Shown here piece by piece: positions 34,791-45,302 of a stretch of DNA of 64,000 nt. The notes beneath the pieces were generated by a model. That model worked only from the letters and a program-made list of their open reading frames with translations, ran no database searches and had not been told where the DNA came from. Positions within the stretch are counted from its first letter, which is position 1; every line of letters begins with the position of its first letter. Source of the stretch: Cercophora sp. LCS_1 (Eukaryota; Ascomycota; Sordariomycetes; Sordariales; Lasiosphaeriaceae); the NCBI GenBank assembly GCA_036250225.1, contig JAPZLL010000048.1, positions 62,001 to 126,000 on the forward strand. Direction: 5' to 3'. A program made the position numbers and the translations under genes.

Positions 34791-36347
34791 ATGTCCGGCC
34801 CGCACTTTTCAGAGGTCAACTTTGGTGGCCAACAAAACATCACCACTCCTCCCGACTCTCCCACGCGAGCTGGTATTCCCAGGAGCCGATTCGGCCATAA
34901 GCACAAGAAGACGGAGAGCTGGAGCAGTCTCAACCACATCCTCGAGCATGGCATTGTCATTCCCTCCTCACCAACAGGTGCCCACGGCGCCATCGAGGTG
35001 CCGGCCACCAGGTCTTCCGACGCCCACGCTTCCCAGTACATGAATGCTCTCTCCGTACCGCCATCCACCAAAGAGCGCCGTCTGTCCCGAAACTCCTTCG
35101 GCGCTGCGCTCCCCATTCCCCGCTCCAAACGACAGTCCCGTCTCAGCAATGTCACGCTCGGTGATGTGCAGGATGCCCTTGGGTCTGTCGAGAGCTCCAG
35201 CCGGCCAAACCTTTCCAGTCAACCAACTCGGGATATTCTCGCATCCCAGGTGCAAGATGTCTACGCCGAGAAGGTCAAGGCCGTCAAGAACATGGCGTTC
35301 GTCTTTGACATCGATGGTGTCCTCGTTCACGGAGACCGTCTCATTCCCGAGGGTCAGAAGGTGCTCGACATGCTGAATGGAAACAACCAGCTCGGCATCA
35401 AGATTCCCCACATTTTCCTGACAAACGGCTCTGGCAAGCCGGAACTTGCACGGACAGAGCAGCTGTCAAAGATCCTCAAGAACCCCGTCAACACCGAGCA
35501 GTTCATCCAATCACACACACCGATGCGTGCCCTCGCAGAGTACTACAAGACAGTTCTTGTTGTTGGCGGTGAGGGCTACCGGTGCCGCGAGGTAGCTGAG
35601 GAGTACGGCTTCAAGGACATCGTCGTTCCCAACGACATTGTTGCCTGGGACCCATCCATCGCCCCATACCGCGTCTTCACTGATGAGGAGCGCGCCACTT
35701 CCCGCCCTCGTGATTTCACTCAGGTTGAGATTGAGGCTATCATGGTCTTTTCCGACTCTCGCGACTACGCTACGGACATGCAGATCATCATGGACTTGCT
35801 TCGCGCCAAGAAGGGCCGTCTTGGCACCGTCGCTGAGGACCCGGTTTCCGAGAGGATCCCCATCTACTTCTCCCAGGGCGATATGCTGTGTCCAACGGAA
35901 CACCCCGTACCCCGCATGAGCCAGGGTGCGTTCCGCATCGGCCTCGAGGCCATGTACAAGGCGCTCACCGGCGTCGACCTCGAGCGTGTGGTCTATGGCA
36001 AGCCCGAGTTGGCGACATACAAGTACGCCGACGAGGTGATTGCTTCATGGATGGAGACGATCCACGGCGAGGAGAAGGTCCCCGCTAACATCTACATGGT
36101 TGGCGACAACCCGGCGTCGGACATTGTGGGTGGTAACATGTACGGGTGGAACACTTGCTTGGTGAGGACGGGTGTGTTCCAGGGTGGGGAGAACGACGAG
36201 GAGAACCCGGCTAACTTTGGCGTGTTCACCAATGTGTGGGAGGCGGTCACAACAGCTTGCAGGAAGCAACTGGGAGATGACTTCAAGTTTGCATGGGATG
36301 ACCGGGTCAACCCAGTCTTGCATGGCAAGGTGTCGGCCATCGAGTAG
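34791..36347 (+). CDS. HAD-superfamily class IIA hydrolase (CECR5-like)
   Basis: Haloacid-dehalogenase-type phosphatase of the fungal/animal CECR5 (TIGR01456) group, related to nagD-type phosphatases. Single exon, 518 residues. The first 165 residues are disordered, Ser/Pro/Arg-rich (RSRFGHKHKKTESWSSLNHI). The catalytic motif I is FVFDIDGVLVHG (D173 nucleophile, D175). Motif II is HIFLTNGSGKPE. Motif III/IV is MVGDNPASDIVGGNMYGWNTCLV, with the lysine of VYGKPELATYKYAD before it. All key residues are intact. The substrate is unknown; mitochondrial or cytosolic location cannot be decided. Confidence 0.92.
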   Translation: MSGPHFSEVNFGGQQNITTPPDSPTRAGIPRSRFGHKHKKTESWSSLNHILEHGIVIPSSPTGAHGAIEVPATRSSDAHASQYMNALSVPPSTKERRLSRNSFGAALPIPRSKRQSRLSNVTLGDVQDALGSVESSSRPNLSSQPTRDILASQVQDVYAEKVKAVKNMAFVFDIDGVLVHGDRLIPEGQKVLDMLNGNNQLGIKIPHIFLTNGSGKPELARTEQLSKILKNPVNTEQFIQSHTPMRALAEYYKTVLVVGGEGYRCREVAEEYGFKDIVVPNDIVAWDPSIAPYRVFTDEERATSRPRDFTQVEIEAIMVFSDSRDYATDMQIIMDLLRAKKGRLGTVAEDPVSERIPIYFSQGDMLCPTEHPVPRMSQGAFRIGLEAMYKALTGVDLERVVYGKPELATYKYADEVIASWMETIHGEEKVPANIYMVGDNPASDIVGGNMYGWNTCLVRTGVFQGGENDEENPANFGVFTNVWEAVTTACRKQLGDDFKFAWDDRVNPVLHGKVSAIE

Positions 36348-37540
36348 GATGAGGTCTTTCTCGGTTTCTTTTGTCATGGAATAGCATTTCTAGGTAGTTC
36401 AGGAATCGGATTGGGATTATTTTTTTACTTTGTTTCGTGAAAGATTTTTCGTCGTTTAGTGATAGAGTTTTGGGGCCTACCATATTGCTTCGCAGCCCGT
36501 TGACAAGTCCACATCGGACGGCCCTCCAAGTTACCGATACGGTGATTTGTCTGGAGTTCCGCGGGATGCGATGATTTGATGCTCAGAGTGAGGGATATCT
36601 CTTGAGTAAGGTGTGGCGCCACATCATTCTCAATGTAAGGCTATCTCACTCGTTCTAATGAAGCGTGCTGTTGAGGATGCCAAGAAAACCTCCATCACCA
36701 CCGGTCAGTACTCACGGCATTCTTCGAATGCAACAACGCCATGTCTCCAATGAAGAGCGGCGGACCGGAAAGTTTGAAGAGGTCTTCGCGTATGCGGAGA
36801 GGTTGAGCTAAAAATCGAATGTGATAAGATAGAAAAGTGGTGGGTGCCTTATATTTGGACCCCGTGGTCACGAGAGCTTTGAGGATATCCTCATTCACGA
36901 ATGGGGGATAGACCTGCACAAAGAATAGGTTTGCAGTTAAATCCTGCAGCGCTAAACGAATTTGTGAGGGTGTATTTATAAAGGCAGAGAGAGCCACCCT
37001 GGAAATACATGTTGGAGAATATGTCCACAATACCGTTTATATGATGTCGTTTGGCATCCCAGGAAATTGTGAAGGCGTACATGTGAATGATTACGGGATA
37101 ATTCGGGAATTGAGGGCTAGGAGATGCCCAACAATGCCAGTGGGAGTAACTCCTGTGCCTGAGCAACACGTCTGCAATGCATCAAGCCTTTTTGTTGGTG
37201 TCCGCCTAAATAGTGAACACGTTAGTCCGTCACTCCAAGGATGCATGTTGATAATGGTGACACGCCTGGTCTTCATGCTGATACTGCAGTTCTCGCTCCG
37301 CGCCACGGTCAGGTCTCCATCTGAACGCCGGTGGGGCAAGCTCTGAGGTTGTTCCTTCCGTTTTTGTCAATTCCATCATCCATCCGGTCTTTGGTGTTGT
37401 TGTTTTGCTGGTCCGGGCCCTTCGCGGTGGGCGGATCTGTCGTCTTTCCTCACGATTCCCTCTTCACCCCACCACGATCTTGCGCAACCAGCAATCTTTC
37501 CCTTCGCGTCGCTAACCGAGAAATTTGCGTCGCGAGCAAG
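36348..37540. other. Intergenic gap
   Basis: Only short frames; no gene recognised. The sequence just before 37541 is the promoter and leader of the RNase H-like gene. Confidence 0.35.
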
Positions 37541-39126
37541 ATGGATTCGAAGGGGGCTTTGCCCGCTTCGGTCGGCAACAGGCCGATTGCGCACCCTCGT
37601 AAGTTTTTTTTCGCACCCATTTTTGTTTCCGACACACTACTTCCATACGTCACTCCGGCCCTCTCTGCCGCGCCGTAGCGGCCAACTATCGTTACGTTTC
37701 GGCGTCTTTCCATTCTCAAAACGCCTTGGTATTTATACAAAATATCGTGTTGAATTTTCAACGCAACGCTCGATGAAAGAGGGAAACACAGCAACAATTT
37801 CAACACCACGGGTCCTGCAGGCGGGCAGGGGTGTTCCACAGCCACGCGGAGGCGTTTCACAATCACGCGGAGGCGTTGCTGGGCCGGGGTTATGCATGGT
37901 AGCCTACGAGGAACATAGCTCCTGTGTTTTTTTTAACGTGTCGGGTTCAGAAACAAAGGGCTAATTGATGAAATGCAGATCCGAATCGCAAGACCAATCC
38001 GAATCGCGGGAGAAGGCCGAATCGTCCCAAGGGATCCTCGGCGAGAAGATTTGGGAACGTGAAGGTCACTATCGATGAAGCCAGGGCCCTGAATGTAGCG
38101 AATTCCGCCGAGAATTTGCCACCAGTGACGCGTGACGGAAGGTTGAACCTCGTGTTTTATAGCGACGGATCGATGGGTTTCCCCACCGTGAACAAGACTG
38201 CACGGTATACAGGCGGTTACGCCATCGTTTTTAAGCATCCCGCCAGTCGCAAGCGAGTCGAGAGGCGGTTTCGAATTGTTTCTGTGTGGTCAACGGCACA
38301 AACCGAGTTGATGGGCATTTTGGAGGGCATGGGCGTTAGCCTGGACTTGTTCAAACAGTATTCCAACACCAATGGGGCCACGGCAAGCGGCAACGCCGCC
38401 AGCAGCGTCGATCCTAGCGGCGTCAACTCCAGCCACAACAACTCTGTCGTCAAGTTTTTCTGCGACTCTACAGCGGCTTTGCACCGAATCAGACGCGCCA
38501 TCGATGCGAAGTACACCCATGGAGTCGAGCAAGTGGACATCAGGTCCGACTTTGACCACCACACCAGGCCAATCACAGCAAAAATGGCTGAAGTGGCTGC
38601 CGAGCTCGAGGCGATGGGTGTTAGACTTGAAATCACCTGGATGAAGCGAAAGACGACAAATTCCCATCTTTGGGCCGATTATCTTGCGGGGGAATGGGCA
38701 CAACGCAACGTTAATCATGGGCGCTGTGCCGCAACTACCTCGATGGATGCCCTGGTCAACCAGGCATATGAGGAGCAGCTGGAAGCTTTACTGGCTGCTG
38801 ACAGGGCAAGCCTGCGGACTATGAAGCGCAAACGGCCTGCTGGCGACGATCAAGGCCCGAGCAGGGGTAATGGGAAGCGGCGCAAGATGACCCTGCCGAC
38901 TCAACCCGACCAGGTCATTGACGAGGAGGATGGGGGTGAAGATGACGATGACGATGGAAAGTTGAGTGAGGAGGATGAAGATCACCCTGATGCAAGGGAG
39001 CTTGCCACCGTGGGCGTTGTGAGCATGATCAACGAAGCTTTAGTGCTTCAGAAAATCGAGGAGAGGACCGAGGGGCAGCAAAGACGCCTGGTGTTTTTTC
39101 TGGAACGCGTTGGCCATTTGATGTAA
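37541..39126 (+). CDS. Free-standing RNase H-like protein
   Basis: Two exons, 37541-37598 and 37979-39126, spliced by a 380-nt intron that carries a MITE; 401 residues. A basic N-terminus (PNRKTNPNRGRRPNRPKG) precedes an RNase H fold. The acidic residues of RNase HI are in place: D82 (LVFYSDGSMG), E129 (TAQTELMGILEGM), D182 (FFCDSTAALHRIRRA) and D253 (HLWADYLAGEW). The C-terminus has a bipartite basic region (MKRKRPAG, GNGKRRKM), an Asp/Glu run, and the conserved end LVFFLERVGHLM shared with the pseudogene at 24497. No reverse transcriptase or long repeats flank it, so it is not obviously part of a retrotransposon. Role unknown; a nuclear DNA/RNA-hybrid nuclease is one possibility. Confidence 0.8.
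37603..37970. mobile_element. MITE copy C inside the RNase H-like gene intron
   Basis: The 380-nt intron 37599-37978 is filled by sequence aligning along its length with copy A read in reverse. Examples are cgcacccatttttgtttccg at the left, aactatcgttacgtttcggc in the middle, and the block cagcaacaatttcaacacca. Near the right end gggccggggttatgcatgg matches the inner terminal repeat. Ends are approximate because the terminal repeats are diverged. Confidence 0.6.
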
Positions 39127-39735
39127 TATGGATAGATAGATCACCTGGAGAGCTTTGTAGATATATTGTATTGGTGTATTATCATGACATGACACCCTCT
39201 GGATGATCCATTACGCTAACGAGTGCATGAACATACGTCTTCAAATTATCTGAGGCAGCCACAGGAAGTAAATAGAATGTATTGGGAGTGATTTTTAACG
39301 GATTGGTCTGTCGAACTTATGCACTGCTCCTGTTAGGGTCCGTCCTCATCTGGCTGCCCAGTGTTATTATGGGCGGGAGGTCGCCGTGGTGGTTGGGATA
39401 GAGAGGCAGAGCGTGCAGCGTGGGTACTTGAGGTATGTTTTGGACGTCCAATTTCACCAGTGAAAAGTCCTCGTGGTGCAAACGGAAGAGCACGCTTCTC
39501 TTGAGGTGCGGAGCTATATGGATCCCCTCGGTGTCGAGACCCCACATTCAATTACGGGCGAGCGCAACTTTTTTGCTTTTTTTACTTCTTGAGAATCGCT
39601 TGGATCTTGACTTTTGCTCCACACAGTTTGCACACCTCTAACTACGGCACTAAAACACCAAAGGCACCACAAACCCATCGCGAACACACGAGAAGTCTCC
39701 AACGAAAACCCCTCACTGCTGCCACCGTGTCAACG
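39127..39735. other. Intergenic gap
   Basis: 3' flanks of the two converging genes (RNase H-like and repeat precursor). Nothing else recognised. Confidence 0.4.
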
Positions 39736-40590
39736 TTAGGGGCATGTCTTGGACTCACTGACACACTGTTAGCGCCCGAGGACTCTCGGAAAGCGATCCT
39801 AGGTACTTACTCTCCGCGCGCCTTGAGACAAGTCTTGGATTCGCTGCGTGACCGTCAGACTGATGCATCTTGTTATCGACGCCATGGGATTACTCACTCG
39901 CCGCCAGCCTTGAGGCATGTCTTGGATTCACTTCAAGGCGGTCAGCGCCAAACCCGCAAATGGCATCCTGGACATCTTACTCTCCGCGAGCCTTCAGGCA
40001 AGTCTTGGACTCGCTGCGGCACATAGCTATCAGCGAAAGGTCACCCTCTCAGCAAACTGGAAACTCACTCGCCCCTGGCCTTGAGGCAGGTCTTCGATTC
40101 ACTGGGAAACACGTCAGCGTGAAGCAAGTCTGTGGATGCGAGACGGGGCACTCACTCGCCACGAGCCTTCAAGCAGGTCTTGGATTCACTGGATTGGTGT
40201 CAGAGAGCTGGTACCGAACGTTGAGGTCCAGGAGGGCAGCCTACTCGCTACGAGCCCAGATTTCCTCGGTGTCGGCAGTCGATCTCTTGTAGTCCGGGGC
40301 AGGGTACTCCTGCTCGACGGTTCTCGCGCGAAGACAGGTCTTGGACTCACTGTGGTTATGTCAGCAAAGACGACTTTGATGAAGGACAGGGAGACGAACT
40401 CGCCACGGGCCTTGAGACAAGTCTTGGATTCGCTAGGACGAGATTGTCAGTCAACATGCAGAGGGATCAATTTATTAGTACTATACTCTCCGCGGGCCTG
40501 GACTTCGGCCTTGTCAATGGGGTGGGGGAGGGCGGCAGCAAAGGAAATGAAGGCCATGGCGATGGCGACGAGGAACTGCTTGAGCTGCAT
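39736..40590 (-). CDS. Secreted tandem-repeat peptide precursor on microexons (RiPP-like)
   Basis: Nine exons: 40590-40487, 40432-40400, 40349-40245, 40188-40156, 40101-40069, 40013-39981, 39930-39898, 39843-39811, 39757-39736. Introns are 50-56 nt, all phase 2, with CTGAC/CTAAC branch sites. The protein is 142 residues. Exon 1 encodes a signal peptide (MQLKQFLVAIAMAFISFAAA) and a short leader ending QARG. Six exons of exactly 33 nt each encode one DESKTCLKARG unit (one reads KAGG). Exon 3 (105 nt) starts DESKTCLRAR, then carries a divergent spacer with a KR site (PAPDYKRSTADTEE). The last exon gives DESKTCP. Exons differ almost only at synonymous sites whereas introns are unrelated. This resembles repeat-core precursors of fungal dikaritin RiPPs, and a UstYa gene is divergently adjacent. 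A Cys-repeat secreted effector or pheromone-like precursor is the alternative. Confidence 0.8.
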
Positions 40591-41501
40591 GATGGGTGGC
40601 GGTGGTGAGGCTTCGGGAGGATGTTGCTGGACAAAGTCGGGTTGCTTTTGCGGGAGCTGTCTGGAATACTGAGTGTTGTCGACTCGATGACGAGATGGAG
40701 GTTGCTGGATGACAGGATGGGTCAAGGTATTTATCTCCTGCTCAGTCCTTCTGTTCCCTTGACTGGAGGCTGTGACACCCCTTGGGCTGACCATGCCAGT
40801 TCTCTCTCGCACCGACATCGGTCAACGGAGTGCTCAAACTAGCCAGGTGCTCCCCACCCCCGCGTCTAGTCTTCGACATGACTATCATCACCGACTCGGC
40901 CGCCCCCGCGTTCACATCGTCTAGTTCTCCAGCGTCAGCAATGTGACCAAGCTCTCGTTGCCACTCTTGGAGCGCTGTTCGATCCAAAAAGGCCATCGCC
41001 GAATCTTTTTGCATTGGCCCGATGGTTTCCGCTTGTCTCGACCTACCGGCGGCCGCGCCGGAGGACGCTAGCATCCTTCTGTTGGTGATATCTCGACACT
41101 GAATCATGCGGGCCTCGAGATGGGGTAGTGGGTGAGGGCTTCGAATTTGCACTGTGTCGCGGAGGCATGATACGAAAGGCCGAGAGGCGATCTGCATCTA
41201 CTAGGTCTAGTACCTATGCGTGCGGGACAACATCACGAGGACCAACAGGCCAACTGTCAGCGCCAAGGGTGACGTGCGTGACTCCATCCACACAGAGCGC
41301 AGCTCCCATTGACCATATCGCTTTGGGAAGTCAGGGCTCTCAGTGTTGTTGCGAAGGGTATACCTCACGGTCCGCACTCAGATGTCGACTCGTCTTCATC
41401 TCTTTCTGTCACTTCAAACCCCAAGCACTTTCCCATCGTTCTCGCTTCAGACCTGAAATCCATCAAGACTTGTCGTTCGAGTACTGGTATCGAAATCCAA
41501 G
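40591..41501. promoter_or_regulatory. Divergent promoter region between precursor and UstYa gene
   Basis: The precursor (minus) and the UstYa gene (plus) start from opposite sides of this 0.9-kb region, so it is probably a shared bidirectional promoter. A minus-strand frame at 41197-40742 (151 codons, ATG start, no recognised domain) lies within it and is left uncalled. Confidence 0.45.
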
Positions 41502-42587
41502 ATGCCGAATATCACGGGTATCGAAAAGGTCAAGGACATGTCGTCCAAGTATTCGCTCCTCTACAAGGACGAGCCGCGGGAAAGCGATGACGACTCTCTC
41601 CCTTCCCTCCCGGATCCCAAGCCCAGACGAAGCTGGCGCCGCATTCTGGGTATCTCCGTCTTCATCGCTGCATTTCTTGCCCTGTACACCTTCGCAGTCT
41701 GTCGCATCCAAGAGCTGTTTGCTCGCCGCAACCATGTCCCGGTACCCCTGGCTTATTGTGAGTCCAACACCCTCAGCATACCGGGCAAGGTCTGACCTTC
41801 CTGTAGTCCCGCATCCCGATGAGATGGTCTACGAGATCAAGACAACAGGTCTCTCTGGCATCACACCGATCCACAAGCTTGCGTTTGACGAGCCCAGCCC
41901 CGAAGCTGACGAGGCTTGGTATGATCTGCTCATGCGTAGGTCTTGCGTTCCATTCCGTCCACTCCTCCAGCCAGTCTACTAATAAAAACACCCAGCATTC
42001 AACACCAAAGTCCCTGATGCAAAGTTCAAGCACATGAACCGCACGTCGGTCAACGTCATGGGAAGCTCGGACAAGTATGTCACGCTGACAGTCTACCACG
42101 AGATCCACTGCTTGGTATGTCTTCAACCTCAGTCCCTGGTGGCAATTGCTGACCCTAATAGATGAGGTTCAAGTGGTTCCTCTACCCAGAGTACTACGAG
42201 AACAAGACCTGGGCTGAGCAGCTTGAGGATCCCCACATTGTCGGACACTTCAGTGAGCTCCCTCTTCCTCTCATGCGCTTTTATCCGCTAACACCCAGTT
42301 CAGAGCACTGCATCTGGAGCATGCTAGAGTCAATCCTCTGCCACGGGGACACATCTATCAGGACCTTCCACTGGGACCCCACCAGGCCTGGTCCCATTGC
42401 TGACTCACCGTCTGAGAGGAAATGCGTCAACTGGGACTGGTTTCACAAGTTCACAATGGAGAACTCTTTCCTTCTGGAAGATCATATGTTGGGACACCCC
42501 GTCTTCGGCCAGCTGAATGAGCATTTGATGCCCATCCACATGGCCAAGGAACAGCAGGAGAAGTTAGGTGATCAGGATCCTCACTAG
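41502..42587 (+). CDS. UstYa-family (DUF3328) oxidase-like protein
   Basis: Member of the UstYa/DUF3328 family, whose characterised members carry out oxidative cyclisation or related modification in fungal RiPP and cyclic-peptide pathways. Five exons: 41502-41757, 41807-41935, 41996-42114, 42162-42252, 42304-42587; 292 residues. A short Ser/Asp-rich cytosolic N-terminus precedes one membrane helix (ILGISVFIAAFLALYTFAVC, residues 48-67). Then come an extracellular/lumenal domain with both family motifs HEIHC (163-167) and HFKHC (197-201). The second motif forms only across the exon 4/5 junction, which supports the gene model. ILCHGDTS and a C-terminal CVNWDWFHKF segment follow. It sits 0.9 kb from, and divergent to, the repeat-peptide precursor. 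Confidence 0.9.
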
Positions 42588-44354
42588 GAGCTGGCAAGGA
42601 GGATGTCTTGGAGGCGAAGGCGTGCGCCATCGTCCGAACTGGAGATCAGGACGGCGTTCAGCGGAGGGTCGGACACGTACCGTATGCTTTGAGAGCAGAT
42701 GAATTTCTACCTTGTTTCAAAACTTCGAAGTTCATTTCCCGCAAACTGACACTGCCAGTCACATCTGATATGAGCAGCATACTCTTCCTGTGCGAACATT
42801 GTCTCGCATTGTTGCCTTGTTTTGGCGTCTGGGACTGCCAAACGGACACCAATGATCCTACTTCTGAGCTTCCAACTACGAACATCGTCTGAGCCCTCGA
42901 GATTGCCACCGCATCTGCAATCTACTCAGTCCTTCTGACATCTCATGTGTTGAAGATCTGGAAGATCACCGTCACCCACAAGTTCATGCACATCGCCGTG
43001 GCAGAACCATCCCCGGGCATGAACCTTCCAGCGTCGAACTTGTCCACGGGCATACCATCAGTACAAAGAAAAAACCTCTCATGCTACTTCGAGTTCGATG
43101 CAAAGTGACATAGCACCACAGCTTCGGCCGAATTCGACCCGATGATCACCGCTCCGGTCTTCGGCGCTGCCGTCACTATCCTCCTTCCAACCGTCCATGT
43201 GATGTGAATCCGTCCCTCGGACCGCCAATGAAGCCGTAACGGCCACCAGTAAAGTGCGGCACTGTCTACTCTTGGTGATGTCGCCATTCGCTCCCCTGAA
43301 GACGAAACCAAAATGAGTGGCTAGGATTGAGTCGAGATGCTGTTCCCAAGAGATTGTTGGTAGCAAAAATCACACGGCAAACATCCTTCAAAGATATCGC
43401 ATAGTGCGTGACACACTGTGTTCCAATGCATCTCCAAAATCCCACCCATACCTCGTGATGGACAAGGAAAGGTCATTCCGAGATAGCCCCAATCACACTC
43501 CTCATTTCCACACACTAGGCCACCTCACTGTACCTACCGTGCAGTGCAAATGTCTAATTATCTGCAAGGGGCTAACAGCGAGAGACTGACGCAAGCTAAA
43601 GTTCGCCCCTCATCACCAACTACATACAATCCAGCGAACCCGATTGGTTCCGCCAACTCCGGTCGCAATCCCGCGGTGCTTCTTGAGCTATTGGCGACTC
43701 GGGGGTATCGCCGAGCGGAGCGGGGCCTGCGGTCATACAGTCATACGGACGTGTAGCGTCGACACTAGCATCCCTCTTGGGACGGACATACAGCCAACAC
43801 CCGAGGGTAGCAAAGCTTGTCTGCGCATCCGTCTGCAGTGTTAGCGCGGAGTAGCGATGTCGTCATTTCTAGACATCCCGAGTCGACAGGTTGTTTGTGA
43901 TGGGATCGTCCATGTGCCTGAATGTGGGAGCCTGGGAGGATTGTATTGGTATCGGGTATCAACGGGTTGCGAGCGAGACTCAAGATAGGGTTGATCATCG
44001 CCGATGGTAGTGGTCTCGAACTTTCGAAGGATCGGCTAGGCCAAACACCAAGACGTATCCTCCACGCACGTGTTGCTCGGGGTGGTGATAACCGCTGTCT
44101 TCGGCATCTGTCGATAAACTTCCCAATACCATGGAGTCCCCGGAGCCAACCTGCCTCTATTGTTCCAATCCACCTCCCTCTTTTTCTCTCCTGGAAAAAA
44201 ACGGAAAAGGACTCGCCCGAGGCTCCTTGCCCCCAAGCAAACCCCTCTCGCCTGGGTACTCTACTCCCCCACATCTCAACCCCAGCAGTCTCGCCAAATC
44301 CATCACCATCCCAAAACTTGATCTCAAAAGACCACAAACACTCAACAACACAAA
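42588..44354. other. Intergenic stretch between the two HxxHC genes
   Basis: No gene recognised. Short frames only; no duplicated sequence noted. Confidence 0.35.
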
Positions 44355-44960
44355 ATGCACACCCAAGACGAACACCTCGACCTCCTCAACGAGCTTCCCG
44401 TCCATACTACCACAACACCCACCACCAACAAACCCCGACGCATCCCAACACGCTACCTCCTAACCACCCTCCTCCTCCTGCCCCTCGGTTTCACTCTTTA
44501 CTACCCCCTCTCCCAACCTCCCTCACCCCGGCACACATCATGCGGCAACACCCCAACCGAAACCCGCGCTCGCAACTGCCGCTTCGACATCCTCTCCTTC
44601 GCATGGCAAACCCCCGAATGCTACGACGCCGAGCTCATGTCCGACTTTATCGCCTACCCTGATTCCGCATGGCTCTTTTACCGTGACGACAACTCCACGT
44701 CCGACGTTGTGTCACTGGAGCAAGCACTCCAGGGCGATGAAAGTCTGTGGGTGGATTGGTACTACCACATCGTACACTGTACGTTCATATGGCGGCAGAT
44801 GCATCGGGCGTATGAGGTGAGAGGATGGATCGATAGTCACTTGGATAGTTATCGACATACGTTGCATTGTCAGAAGACGTTGTTGGATCGGGACACGGAT
44901 ATGGGGAGGGTGAATGTGGCTGCGGTGGTCAAGTATCCTACTTGTCGAAGGGTTTTGTGA
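44355..44960 (+). CDS. Second HxxHC-type (UstYa-like) membrane protein
   Basis: Single-exon protein of 201 residues with the UstYa-like plan. It has a Thr/Pro-rich N-terminus, one membrane helix (YLLTTLLLLPLGFTLYY, residues 34-50) and a lumenal domain. That domain carries two HxxHC motifs, HIVHC (138-142) and HTLHC (168-172), separated by FIWRQMHRAYEVRGWIDSHL. Three further cysteines (CGNT, NCRFD, PECYD) precede them, and the protein ends KYPTCRRVL. The spacing between motifs is shorter than in the gene at 41502. It belongs to the distant branch of the family often found in fungal secondary-metabolite loci. Likely co-functional with the precursor and first UstYa protein; not proven. Confidence 0.78.
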   Translation: MHTQDEHLDLLNELPVHTTTTPTTNKPRRIPTRYLLTTLLLLPLGFTLYYPLSQPPSPRHTSCGNTPTETRARNCRFDILSFAWQTPECYDAELMSDFIAYPDSAWLFYRDDNSTSDVVSLEQALQGDESLWVDWYYHIVHCTFIWRQMHRAYEVRGWIDSHLDSYRHTLHCQKTLLDRDTDMGRVNVAAVVKYPTCRRVL

Positions 44961-45302
44961 GGTCAATCATTGTTTCGTGTCGTCTAGTATGTACATCTAT
45001 CGTCTATAGGTGTTCTGACGCATCTATCAAGTCCTACGCTGCTCGAGCGCGCTCGCGAGCAAGGGAGCTTGCCCCTTCCAGCATCCAACACCTAGGCACG
45101 TCGCATGATGGCATGCTGCTGCAGCCGAAGCCAGGTGCTGAGCCATCACCGGGATCTGCTGGACGCAGACGCGATCTGTGGTGCTGTTGTCGACTGATGA
45201 TGTCGCGGCTTGGCGACCAACTGGTGAAGGCGGCACCTAACGCTTGCGCTCGGCTCTTGAGAAGTGACTGCCTCTTGTTTTCAAGCCAAATTCTCCGCTG
45301 CC
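44961..45302. other. Short intergenic gap
   Basis: Convergent 3' flanks; nothing recognised. Confidence 0.4.

Noticed and set aside
37541..39126. Retrotransposon pol fragment
   Set aside because: The RNase H-like domain is flanked by its own spliced N-terminus and an acidic tail. No reverse transcriptase, integrase, LTR or poly-A signature was seen nearby.
39736..40590. CRISPR-like spaced repeat array
   Set aside because: The regular 33-nt units separated by about 50 nt look array-like, but each unit is a coding exon bounded by GT...AG introns and the host is a eukaryote.
40742..41197. 151-codon minus-strand gene between precursor and UstYa gene
   Set aside because: It has an ATG, but no domain, no homology I recognise and Arg/Ala-rich composition typical of chance frames in GC-rich DNA. 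It could be revisited with RNA data.
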